From: JAKPAM01 sp047605425
GTDB lineage: Bacteria > Pseudomonadota > Gammaproteobacteria > Burkholderiales > Burkholderiaceae_E
Reading direction: 5' to 3'
Assembly: GCA_047605425.1 (NCBI GenBank)
Contig: JASGFT010000056.1
Span: 1 to 26,971 of the forward strand
DNA: 26,971 bases
The notes under the pieces were generated by a model. That model saw only the letters and a program-made list of their open reading frames with translations. It made no database searches and was not told where the DNA came from. Positions 1 through 7,006 of this stretch are shown in pieces; the stretch's first letter is position 1, and each line of letters opens with the position of its first letter. A program made the position numbers and the translations under genes.

Positions 1-1787
1 CGGCCGACGCCGCGGCCGGCCCCTGCCCGTGCCCGGCCTGCAAGGGCCAGCGGCTGAACCCGGTCGCGCTGGCGGTCCGCGTCCACGATCTGTCGATCAC
101 CGAGCTGACGGCCCAGCCCGTGTCCGACTGCGCGGCCTGGCTGGCGACGATCGGCTTCAGCGGCCGCGAGGCGCAGATCGCCCGCGACCTGCTGGTCGAG
201 ATCGGCTCGCGGCTGACTTTCCTGGCCGACGTCGGGCTCGGCTACCTGTCGCTCGATCGCAGCGCGCCGACGCTGTCCGGCGGCGAGGCGCAGCGGATCC
301 GGCTGGCCGCGCAGCTCGGCTCGAACCTGCAGGGCGTCTGCTACGTGCTCGACGAGCCGACGATCGGCCTGCATCCGCGCGACAACCGGATCCTGCTCGA
401 CACGCTCGACCGCCTGAAGAGCAAGGGCAACACGCTGCTGGTCGTCGAGCACGACGAGGACACGATCCGCCGCGCCGACCACGTGATCGACATCGGCCCG
501 GGCGCCGGCAAGCTCGGCGGCCGGATCATCGCGCACGGCACCTACGACGCGTTGACGCGCCACCCGGACAGCCTGACCGGGCGCCTGCTCGCGCATCCGC
601 TGCGGCACCCGCTGCATCCGCCGCGCGCCGTCGATCCCGGCTTGCCGGCGCTGCACGTGCGCGGCGCCACGCTGCACAACCTGCGCGACATCGACCTGGC
701 GATCCCGCTGAACCGGATGACGGTGATCACCGGCGTGTCGGGCAGCGGCAAGTCGACGCTGGCCCGCGACCTGCTGCTGGCCAACGTGCAGCGGCTGACC
801 GCCGCGCGCAACCAGCGCAAGGCGTTGCCGGCGATCCAGGGCTGCGCGGCGATCGACGGCTGGGAAGCGATCGGCCGCGTGCTAGAGGTCGACCAGACGC
901 CGATCGGCAAGACGCCGCGTTCGTGCCCGGCCACTTATGTCGGCTTCTGGGATGCGATCCGCCGCCTGTTCGCCGACACGACCGAGGCGCGCGTGCGCGG
1001 CTACACGCCGGCGCGCTTCTCGTTCAACACCGGCAGCGGCCGCTGCCCGGCCTGCGAGGGACAGGGGCAGCAACGCATCGAGATGAGCTTCCTGCCCGAC
1101 GTCAAGGTCGGCTGCGAGGTCTGCGGCGGCGCGCGCTTCAACCGCGAGACGCTGGCCGTGCGACTGCGCGGACAGAGCATCGGCGACGTGCTGGCGATGA
1201 GCGTCGACGAGGCGGTCGATTTCTTCGCGGCCTCGCCGTCGATCGCGCACCCGCTGAAGCTGCTGCAGGACGTCGGCCTCGGCTACCTGACGCTGGGCCA
1301 GCCGAGCCCGACGCTGTCCGGCGGCGAGGCGCAACGGATCAAGCTGGTGACCGAGCTGGCCAAGGTCCGCGAGCTGGGCGGCGACGCGATGCCCGGCGTC
1401 GACGCCGACAAGGCGGCGCGGCAGCGGGCGCGCACACCGCGCACGCTGTACGTGCTCGACGAACCGACGGTCGGGCTGCACATGGCCGACGTCGAGAAGC
1501 TGATCGCGGTGCTGCAGCGGCTGGTCGACGCCGGCAACACGCTGGTCGTCGTCGAGCACAACCTCGACATCTGGGCCGAGGCCGACTGGATCGTCGACCT
1601 GGGACCGGAAGGCGGCGCCGGCGGAGGCCGCCTGGTGGCGGCCGGGCCGCCGCGCGAGCTGGCCGGACGCGCCGGCAGCCATACCGGCCAGGCGCTGCGC
1701 GCGTTCTACGACGAGCGCGAACGCGCGTCGCCGTCGAGCCGCGCCCGTACCGCGGGCCAGGTCGGCAACGGATCGACGGCGCCGTAG
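1..1787 (+). CDS. uvrA: UvrA-type excinuclease ABC subunit A, C-terminal part (5' end outside window)
   Basis: This is the DNA damage-recognition ATPase of nucleotide excision repair, which loads UvrB at lesions. The frame is open from the window edge (codons start at base 3) to the TAG at 1785-1787, giving 595 residues. Visible in order: the end of a zinc finger (CPCPAC, 24-41), the first ABC signature LSGGEAQR with Walker B YVLDEPTIGLH, the second Walker A GVSGSGKST (about 732-758), a CPAC/CEVC zinc module (about 1040-1130), the second signature LSGGEAQRIKLV and a final Walker B YVLDEPTVGLH. The linker ahead of VDQTPIGKTPRS and the tail containing SHTGQAL remind me more of the long, duplicated UvrA paralogues of Betaproteobacteria than of the ordinary 940-residue UvrA. 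That is from memory, and the missing 5' part would decide it. The last 82 bases overlap the convergent kdgK. Confidence 0.93.
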   Translation, partial: ADAAAGPCPCPACKGQRLNPVALAVRVHDLSITELTAQPVSDCAAWLATIGFSGREAQIARDLLVEIGSRLTFLADVGLGYLSLDRSAPTLSGGEAQRIRLAAQLGSNLQGVCYVLDEPTIGLHPRDNRILLDTLDRLKSKGNTLLVVEHDEDTIRRADHVIDIGPGAGKLGGRIIAHGTYDALTRHPDSLTGRLLAHPLRHPLHPPRAVDPGLPALHVRGATLHNLRDIDLAIPLNRMTVITGVSGSGKSTLARDLLLANVQRLTAARNQRKALPAIQGCAAIDGWEAIGRVLEVDQTPIGKTPRSCPATYVGFWDAIRRLFADTTEARVRGYTPARFSFNTGSGRCPACEGQGQQRIEMSFLPDVKVGCEVCGGARFNRETLAVRLRGQSIGDVLAMSVDEAVDFFAASPSIAHPLKLLQDVGLGYLTLGQPSPTLSGGEAQRIKLVTELAKVRELGGDAMPGVDADKAARQRARTPRTLYVLDEPTVGLHMADVEKLIAVLQRLVDAGNTLVVVEHNLDIWAEADWIVDLGPEGGAGGGRLVAAGPPRELAGRAGSHTGQALRAFYDERERASPSSRARTAGQVGNGSTAP

Positions 1788-2635
1788 CCGGTCGTGCTGA
1801 GCGCGGCGGCCGCGCAGGCGGCGCGCGCGGCCGCCGCCAGATCGTCGCCGGCCACCAGCCGCGCGACCAGCACCCCGGCGAAGCAGTCGCCGGCGCCGGT
1901 CGCGTCGACGCTGTCGACCGCGAAACCGGGGATGTCTATCCGTTGGCGGCCGTCCGAGATCCGCGCGCCGGCCGGCCCGCGCTTGACCGCGACGCGCCGC
2001 GCGCCCAGCCGGTGCGCGTGGTCGATCAGCGCGTCCGCGTCGACCAGGCCGAACAAGGCCTCGGCCTCGTCCAGGCTCGGCAGGAACAGATCGACGTCGG
2101 CCAGCGTGGCCTCGGCGATCGCCCGCGCCCGCGCCGCCGGCCACAGTCGCGGCCGGAAGTTCAGGTCGTAGCTGACCGGCACGCGATGCGCGCGCGCGCA
2201 GGCCAGCGCGGCGAACACCGTATCGCAGGCGCTGTCGCTGATCGCCTGCGAGACGCCCGACACGTGCAGCCACCGTGCCGCCGCCACCCGCTCGTCGAAC
2301 GCCGGCGACGGCTTCATCCGGCTCGCGGCCGAGCCGGCGCGGCGATACGTGAAGCGATGGCCGTCGGGACCGTGGCTGACGAAGTACAGGCCGGTCGGCG
2401 CGTCGGGATCGCGCTCGACCGCCGAAGCGTCGACGTGCTCGCGCCGCCACAAGGCCAACAGCTCGTCGCCGAACTCGTCGGCGCCGATCCGGGTCAGGAT
2501 GCCGACGCGCGCGCCGACGCGGGCCGCCGCGCACGAAAAGTTGGAGGTATCGCCGCCGAACCCCCGCAGATACAGCGACGTGCCGGGCCGCTGGTTGAAC
2601 TCGATCATCGGTTCGCCGATAGCGACGATGTCCAT
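1706..2635 (-). CDS. kdgK: 2-dehydro-3-deoxygluconokinase (PfkB family)
   Basis: This PfkB/ribokinase-family sugar kinase of 309 residues most likely phosphorylates 2-keto-3-deoxygluconate to KDPG. The N-terminal MDIVAIGEPMIEF and the glycine-rich GGDTSNFS are the substrate-side signature. The C-terminal DATGAGDCFAG carries the anion hole and catalytic base, Asp250. Sugar specificity is assigned mainly from context: eda, whose product uses KDPG, starts just across the divergent intergenic region. The ATG at 2635 has a good AAGGAG ribosome site about 8 bases upstream. A GATAAT box on this strand (2680-2685) could be its -10. The 3' end runs 82 bases into the convergent uvrA-type gene, so the two transcripts are complementary at their ends. 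Confidence 0.88.
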   Translation of the reverse strand: MDIVAIGEPMIEFNQRPGTSLYLRGFGGDTSNFSCAAARVGARVGILTRIGADEFGDELLALWRREHVDASAVERDPDAPTGLYFVSHGPDGHRFTYRRAGSAASRMKPSPAFDERVAAARWLHVSGVSQAISDSACDTVFAALACARAHRVPVSYDLNFRPRLWPAARARAIAEATLADVDLFLPSLDEAEALFGLVDADALIDHAHRLGARRVAVKRGPAGARISDGRQRIDIPGFAVDSVDATGAGDCFAGVLVARLVAGDDLAAAARAACAAAALSTTGYGAVDPLPTWPAVRARLDGDARSRSS

Positions 2636-2679
2636 GCTGGCCGTCTCCTTCCATGCGCGAGGCGCGATTCGTTGCGCGC

Positions 2680-2685
2680 ATTATC
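2680..2685 (-). promoter_or_regulatory. candidate -10 box for kdgK
   Basis: GATAAT on the minus strand matches 5 of 6 bases of the sigma-70 -10 consensus. It lies 44 bases upstream of the kdgK ATG, which itself has a clear ribosome site. No good -35 is visible at 16-18 bases, so an activator may be needed. Confidence 0.45.
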
Positions 2686-2724
2686 GCCGGACCGCGGCCG
2701 CTCGCCGACGACGCCTCGCGGCGG

Positions 2725-2752
2725 GCGACACCGGCCGCGGACGATGCTAAGC
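2725..2752 (+). promoter_or_regulatory. candidate promoter for eda-argE
   Basis: GCGACA (2725-2730, 4 of 6 to TTGACA) is followed after 16 bases by TAAGCT (2747-2752), inside TGCTAAGCT, a form common at betaproteobacterial promoters. If real, transcription starts near 2759. The ATG at 2744 would then be untranscribed, which favours the GTG at 2786 as the eda start. Confidence 0.3.
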
Positions 2753-2785
2753 TCGGACACTCCCCAGCCGCCTGCGGATCACGAC

Positions 2786-3460
2786 GTGACCAGCATCGAC
2801 ACGACCTCCCCGGCCTCGCCTTCCCTGCTGCTCGAATACCTCGAACGCACGCCCGACTGCGCGCCGACGATTCCGGTCATCGTGCTCGACGATCCCGAGC
2901 ACGCGGTCCCGCTAGCCCGGGCCTGCGCGGCCGGCGGCGTGCGCATCCTCGAGATCACGCTGCGCACGGCGGCCGGGCTCGAGTCGATCCGCCGCGCCGC
3001 GGCCGAGGTGCCCGACGTGCTGGTCGGCGCGGGCACGGTCACCAGTCCGAAGGACATGGCCGCGGTCAAGGCGGCCGGCGCGCGCTTCGCGTTCTCGCCC
3101 GGCTTCGACGAATCGCTGGTGATGGCGGCCGCCGACCATGACCTCGCCTTCGTGCCGGGCGTGATGACGCCGTCCGAGGTGATGCGCGCGCAGAACGTCG
3201 GCTGCAGCGTGATGAAGCTGTTCCCGGCCTCGGTGGCCGGCGGCATCGCGATGCTCAAGGCGCTGGCCGGCCCGTTTCCCGACGCGCGCTTCTGTCCGAC
3301 CGGCGGCGTCGACGCGGCGTCCGCGCCCGCCTATCTGGCGCTGCCCAACGTCGTCGCGGTCGGTGGATCGTGGATCACGCCGTCCGACGCGGTCACCGGC
3401 GGACATTGGGACCGGATCACCGAGCTGGCGCGGGCGGCGACCGCGCTGCGACGAGGCTGA
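2786..3460 (+). CDS. eda: 2-keto-3-deoxy-6-phosphogluconate (KDPG) aldolase
   Basis: Eda splits KDPG into pyruvate and glyceraldehyde-3-phosphate, the last step of the Entner-Doudoroff route. The 224-residue product has the usual length (E. coli about 213). It shows IPVIVLDD, the EITLRT segment with general-base Glu56 and phosphate-binding Arg60, the GAGTV and FSPGFD strands, and Schiff-base Lys144 in SVMKLFPA, followed by FCPTGGV. I chose the GTG at 2786. The in-frame ATG at 2744 overlaps a promoter-like TGCTAAGCT and would add 14 residues with no family resemblance. The gene diverges from kdgK, which makes its substrate, and argE follows 40 bases downstream. Confidence 0.92.
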   Translation: MTSIDTTSPASPSLLLEYLERTPDCAPTIPVIVLDDPEHAVPLARACAAGGVRILEITLRTAAGLESIRRAAAEVPDVLVGAGTVTSPKDMAAVKAAGARFAFSPGFDESLVMAAADHDLAFVPGVMTPSEVMRAQNVGCSVMKLFPASVAGGIAMLKALAGPFPDARFCPTGGVDAASAPAYLALPNVVAVGGSWITPSDAVTGGHWDRITELARAATALRRG

Positions 3461-3500
3461 GGTCCGGCTGCCGCCGGCCCACCGCGAGCAGGAGAACCCC

Positions 3501-4682
3501 GTGATTACCCGATCGGACGTCGTCGACACGCTGCGAACGCTGGTGGCCTTCGACACCACCAGCAGCCGTAGCAACGTCGAGCTGATCGACTGGGTCGCCA
3601 ACCGGCTCGACGATCTCGGCGTCAAGGCGTTCGTCCAGCGCGGCGACGAACCGGGCAAGGCCAACCTGTTCGCGACGATCGGGCCGGCCGACGTGCCGGG
3701 CGTGATGCTGTCCGGGCACTCGGACGTCGTGCCGGTCGCGGGCGAGACCTGGCGCAGCGATCCGTTCACGCTGACCGCGCGCGACGACAATCTGTACGGC
3801 CGCGGCTCGGCCGACATGAAGGCGTTCATCGCCTGCTTCACGGCGCTGGCGCCCGAATTCGCGGCGCTGCCGCTGAAGAGCCCCGTGCATCTGGCGCTGT
3901 CGTACAACGAAGAGACCGACATGCACGGGATGCGGCTGCTGGCCGCGCACCTGGCGCAGACGCCGGTCAGGCCGGCCGCCTGCGTGATCGGCGAGCCGAC
4001 GTCGATGCAGATCGTCGTCGCCAACAAGGGCGCGGCGATCTATCGCTGCCACGTGACCGGCCACGGCGTGCACTCGTCGCTGCGCGACCAGGGCGTGTCG
4101 GCCGTCGAGCTGGCCGCCGAGGTCATCGTGTTCCTGAACGGCCTGCAGCGCCGGCTCAACGAGGCCGAGCGCCACGACGGTTTCGAGTTCGCGCACACCA
4201 GCGTCCACGTCGGCCAGATCCGCGGCGGCACCGCGCACAACATCACGGCCCGCGAATGCGACTTCGTGTTCGAGGTGCGCGCGCTGCCCGGCGTGCGCGC
4301 GGCCGACGTCGTCGCGTCGGTCCGCGAGCATTGCCAACGGACGCTGCTGGCGCCGCTGCGCGCGCGCTTTCCGGACGTCGACATCCGCATCGACGAGGTG
4401 CTGGACGCGCCGGGGCTCGACGAACGCGGCAATCGCCACCTGGCCGACACGCTGCGGCCGCTGTGCGCGCATCGCCAGTTCGGCCGCGTCAGCTTCGGGA
4501 CCGAGGCCGGCATGCTGCAGCAGATCGGCGTGCAGACCGTGATCTGCGGCCCCGGCCAGATCGCGGTCGCGCATCAGGCCGACGAGTTCGTCGAGGTCGA
4601 GCAACTGGACCTGTGCGTGGATTTCCTGCGCGGGCTCGGCCGCCGGCTCGCGACCGATCGCTGGCCGGTCGACGCGGGCTGA
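3501..4682 (+). CDS. argE: acetylornithine deacetylase (M20 family)
   Basis: A zinc M20 amidohydrolase of 393 residues, assigned as ArgE, which releases ornithine from N-acetylornithine in arginine synthesis. Motifs are the metal-binding SGHSDVVP (His73), GRGSADMKAF with the bridging Asp, the catalytic acid pair in YNEETD (Glu137/138), GEPTSMQ, the dimerisation-domain GHGVHSS, GTAHNI and the C-terminal HQADEFVE metal ligand. The GTG at 3501 is chosen because GAGCAGGAGA lies just upstream; upstream in-frame sequence reads into the eda 3' end. With only 40 bases between eda and argE they are probably co-transcribed. Other M20 enzymes share these motifs, so ArgE over a generic deacylase rests on overall resemblance. 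Confidence 0.87.
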   Translation: MITRSDVVDTLRTLVAFDTTSSRSNVELIDWVANRLDDLGVKAFVQRGDEPGKANLFATIGPADVPGVMLSGHSDVVPVAGETWRSDPFTLTARDDNLYGRGSADMKAFIACFTALAPEFAALPLKSPVHLALSYNEETDMHGMRLLAAHLAQTPVRPAACVIGEPTSMQIVVANKGAAIYRCHVTGHGVHSSLRDQGVSAVELAAEVIVFLNGLQRRLNEAERHDGFEFAHTSVHVGQIRGGTAHNITARECDFVFEVRALPGVRAADVVASVREHCQRTLLAPLRARFPDVDIRIDEVLDAPGLDERGNRHLADTLRPLCAHRQFGRVSFGTEAGMLQQIGVQTVICGPGQIAVAHQADEFVEVEQLDLCVDFLRGLGRRLATDRWPVDAG

Positions 4683-4926
4683 GCCGAGGGACGCCGAAGG
4701 CGCCGGGGCCGCTGGCATCGAGGGCTGCGGTTGATGGCGTTCGACGGCTGTTGCACGGACGCGGCCGACGAACGAGCCAATAGCCGGCGAGCTTCGCCGT
4801 ACGTCGCAACTCATGGCTCATCCGGCATCGCAGAACGAACCGGACTCGGCTCGCCTGAGCTTCCCCGCCGCCGTGCGCATGATCAGACGCAAGATGCCGC
4901 ACGCAGTCAACATTCTCTCCCAAATT

Positions 4927-4956
4927 TTGACTAGCAATAGCTAGTTTCAGTAGATA
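4927..4956 (+). promoter_or_regulatory. candidate promoter of the GC-poor gene
   Basis: TTGACT (4927-4932) matches 5 of 6 bases of the -35 consensus, and TAGATA (4951-4956) follows after an 18-base spacer as a weak -10. TATTAA at 4965-4970 is an alternative -10 without a good -35. The spacer is almost filled by a palindrome, so the promoter could be blocked by a bound dimer. Confidence 0.35.
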
Positions 4957-4967
4957 GCAAATGCTAT
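4930..4967. promoter_or_regulatory. pair of perfect palindromes, candidate operator
   Basis: ACTAGCAATAGCTAGT (4930-4945) and ATAGCAAATGCTAT (4954-4967) are perfect inverted repeats with 4- and 2-base centres. They share the core TAGCAA..GCTA, and their centres are 23 bases apart. They overlap the candidate -35/-10 region, as a repressor operator would. The cognate regulator is not evident in this window. Confidence 0.5.
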
Positions 4968-5048
4968 TAATGAGCGGGCGAAACCGGGACGCCTGTCTGG
5001 GGTGTCAGCCCTTCGTGAGTCACCCAAATCAAACTGATGGAGGCGAGC

Positions 5049-6020
5049 ATGTCTGAATGTGATGCGGTGCTGCTGTCGAGATCCACCACGATCCTTAGCG
5101 AACGTTTCGAGGAAAGCCTCGACTGGCTGAACCTGGTGACCGAAGCGAACTATTCCAGTGTCAAGGAAAGTGCCGGCGCAATCATTCCCGGCTACCTTTC
5201 CGGCGACTACGACAATTTCAAGCAAGCGCGCCGTGAACTCTACAATCGAACGTCCTACAGTCGAGATACCCTCGCTTCACGCTCGCTGGTCACCAGCACG
5301 GTTCCGGACGCCGCACTCGAGGTCTGGGTGCAATGCGTTCGCGCCCGCAACAGAGGACTGGTCTGTTACGTCAAGAACGTCACCGACGTGGGCGCGGATA
5401 TCAAGATCAGCTTTCAAAAACCCATTGGCGGCACAGCCATCACCGCGACGGATTTTCGATTGAACCAGGGCAATCTGGCTGAAGGTGCGGATAACTTTTC
5501 CGGAAAACCGGGCTTTGAAGGTGAGGAAAGCATCTACGTCACTCGCACGACCCCCACCGACCCCATTCGCGGCGCCGTTGCGGTTTATTTCGGAAGCGCG
5601 GTCGCTACGGACGAGTTCTTCATCCCCGGCAAGATCGAGCACGCGCCGCCCCCGGCAGAAAAATGGGCAAACCCGACCACGACCGGCAACAAGTCGATAT
5701 TGACCCTGGGTCCACGAAGCGTGCCATTCGAGGTAACGGCATCGGTGCGCTACGAAGTTTTCTACGAGACGCCCGGTGATCCATGGTTCGAAATCGTGTT
5801 CACGGTCGACGAAGTGGAAAAATTCCGTGAACGTAAATGGACGCGCGTGGAGAACCAGGATCTGAACCACATCGCCAGAGACGATATTCAGATCAAGGTT
5901 CCCGCGGGGAAAACGGTCACGTTGAAGGCGACGGTCAACAACCTTGGGAGCCGGAACAAGAGCCTCGACCTGAGCGCAGTCGAAGTTCGTCCAGCCGGAG
6001 CGGGACTGCTGGCAACCTAG
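5049..6020 (+). CDS. unrecognised 323-residue protein on a GC-poor patch
   Basis: I do not recognise this family. The ATG at 5049 is chosen because GGAGG at 5039-5043 sits 5 bases ahead of it; the ATG at 5037 overlaps that site. No signal peptide or membrane segment is seen. Residues 1 to about 80 look helical and charged. The next part is strand-rich, opening with WVQC then GLVCYVKN, so two cysteines flank a short loop. A second strand-rich part (about 210-315) contains PWFEIVFTVDEVEK and VPAGKTVTLKATVNN, suggesting a beta-sandwich. The gene stands alone between argE and the convergent fdhD. Composition is foreign: I counted 33 G/C in bases 5221-5280 against 47 in 3301-3360. Acquisition by transfer is likely; function is unknown. 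Confidence 0.85.
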   Translation: MSECDAVLLSRSTTILSERFEESLDWLNLVTEANYSSVKESAGAIIPGYLSGDYDNFKQARRELYNRTSYSRDTLASRSLVTSTVPDAALEVWVQCVRARNRGLVCYVKNVTDVGADIKISFQKPIGGTAITATDFRLNQGNLAEGADNFSGKPGFEGEESIYVTRTTPTDPIRGAVAVYFGSAVATDEFFIPGKIEHAPPPAEKWANPTTTGNKSILTLGPRSVPFEVTASVRYEVFYETPGDPWFEIVFTVDEVEKFRERKWTRVENQDLNHIARDDIQIKVPAGKTVTLKATVNNLGSRNKSLDLSAVEVRPAGAGLLAT

Positions 6021-6127
6021 CGACTCGGACGGCGGAACTCGAATGAGATCCCTGAAACGCCGAATCCGTGCCGTGACTGACGAACTCCGGCGCGTTGCCT
6101 GATCGCAGTCATCCTGGCGAAGAAAAG

Positions 6128-7006
6128 CTAGTCCAGCCGCGCGCCGTGCGCGTAGCGCACATGGCCGCGGTCGCGAAAGTACGCGGCCAGCGTCAGCCCG
6201 CATGCCTGCGCGGTGCGGATCGCCAGCGCCGTCGGGCCCGAGATCGTCGCCAGGATCGGCACCCCGAGCATCGCTGCCTTCTGCACCATCTCGACGCTGG
6301 CCCGGCTGGTGACGATCGCCGCGCCGCGGGCCATGTCCCCGCCACCGCCACCGCCACCGCAGCCGCCGCGCGCCAGCGCGCCGAGCAGCTTGTCGAGCGC
6401 GTTGTGGCGGCCGACATCCTCGCGCACGAGCGTCAGCCGGCCGCTCGCGCCGACCCATCCGGCCGCGTGCGTCGCGCCGGTCGCCTGTTGCAGCGGCTGG
6501 CGCTCGCGCAGCGCGTCGAAGGCGGCGTGTAGCGCCGCGGCCGGCAGCGCGAAATCGTCGGCCGCCAGCGGCGGCAGCGGGCGCATCGCCTGCGCGAGAT
6601 TCTCGGCGCCGCACAGGCCGCAGCCGGTCCGGCCGGCCAGCGTGCGACGACGCGTCTTCAGCGCGGCGAAGCACTCGCCGGCCAACTCGATCCGCAGCCG
6701 CAGGCCCAGCGGATCGACGACGACTTCGACGTCGTAGATCTGGTCCGGCCGCGCGATGATCCCCTCGGTCAGCGAGAAGCCGACCGCGAAGTCCTCCAGG
6801 TCCAGCGGCGACGCCAGCATCACCGCATGCGAGACGCCGTTGTACTCGAACGCCACCGGCACCTCCTCGGCGACCGCGTCGGGCTCGTCGCGGCCGGCCG
6901 AGGCCGGGAATCCGGGCGACGGGCCGCCGGCGCGCGCGTACCGCCGAACGCCGACCCGCACGACCGGAGCCGACAGCGCCGGCTCGGGCTCTTCCGGCGC
7001 GCTCAC
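6128..7006 (-). CDS. fdhD: formate dehydrogenase sulfur carrier/accessory protein FdhD
   Basis: FdhD passes sulfur from a cysteine desulfurase to the molybdenum cofactor of formate dehydrogenase and is required for that enzyme's activity. The 292-residue product has the sulfur-carrying cysteine pair in TGCGLCGAE, plus LVREDVGRHNALDKL, TSRASVEMVQKAA and SGPTALAIRTA, all typical of the family. An unusual stretch of about nine glycines with one cysteine sits between LGALARGG and the SRAS motif; it is encoded by a GGT/GGC run at about 6340-6370 and is probably a surface loop grown by repeat slippage. Translation starts at a GTG (7006) overlapping the upstream stop by 4 bases (GTGA), indicating coupling. 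No formate dehydrogenase gene is in the window. Confidence 0.93.
   Translation of the reverse strand: MSAPEEPEPALSAPVVRVGVRRYARAGGPSPGFPASAGRDEPDAVAEEVPVAFEYNGVSHAVMLASPLDLEDFAVGFSLTEGIIARPDQIYDVEVVVDPLGLRLRIELAGECFAALKTRRRTLAGRTGCGLCGAENLAQAMRPLPPLAADDFALPAAALHAAFDALRERQPLQQATGATHAAGWVGASGRLTLVREDVGRHNALDKLLGALARGGCGGGGGGGDMARGAAIVTSRASVEMVQKAAMLGVPILATISGPTALAIRTAQACGLTLAAYFRDRGHVRYAHGARLD

Larger units (their letters stand above)
4683..5048. other. intergenic region between argE and a GC-poor gene
   Basis: No convincing gene is seen in these 366 bases. The left part is GC-rich like the neighbours and has one short hairpin (CGGCGA-GCT-TCGCCG, 4785-4799) without a T run. From about 4900 the composition turns abruptly AT-rich. 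That part holds a promoter-like sequence, two palindromes (4930-4967), a weak leader hairpin (GGGTG 5000-5004 with CACCC 5021-5025) and the ribosome site of the next gene. Confidence 0.6.

Noticed and set aside
29..2743. Long open frame on the plus strand running through uvrA and kdgK into eda
   Set aside because: Its translation is arginine/proline-rich with no family motifs until the eda part; it is a GC-rich shadow of the uvrA-type gene and kdgK.
4785..4799. Terminator for argE
   Set aside because: A 6-bp stem with a 3-base loop but no T run on either strand; too weak to call.
5037..5048. ATG at 5037 as start of the GC-poor gene
   Set aside because: It overlaps the GGAGG that is ideally placed for the ATG at 5049.
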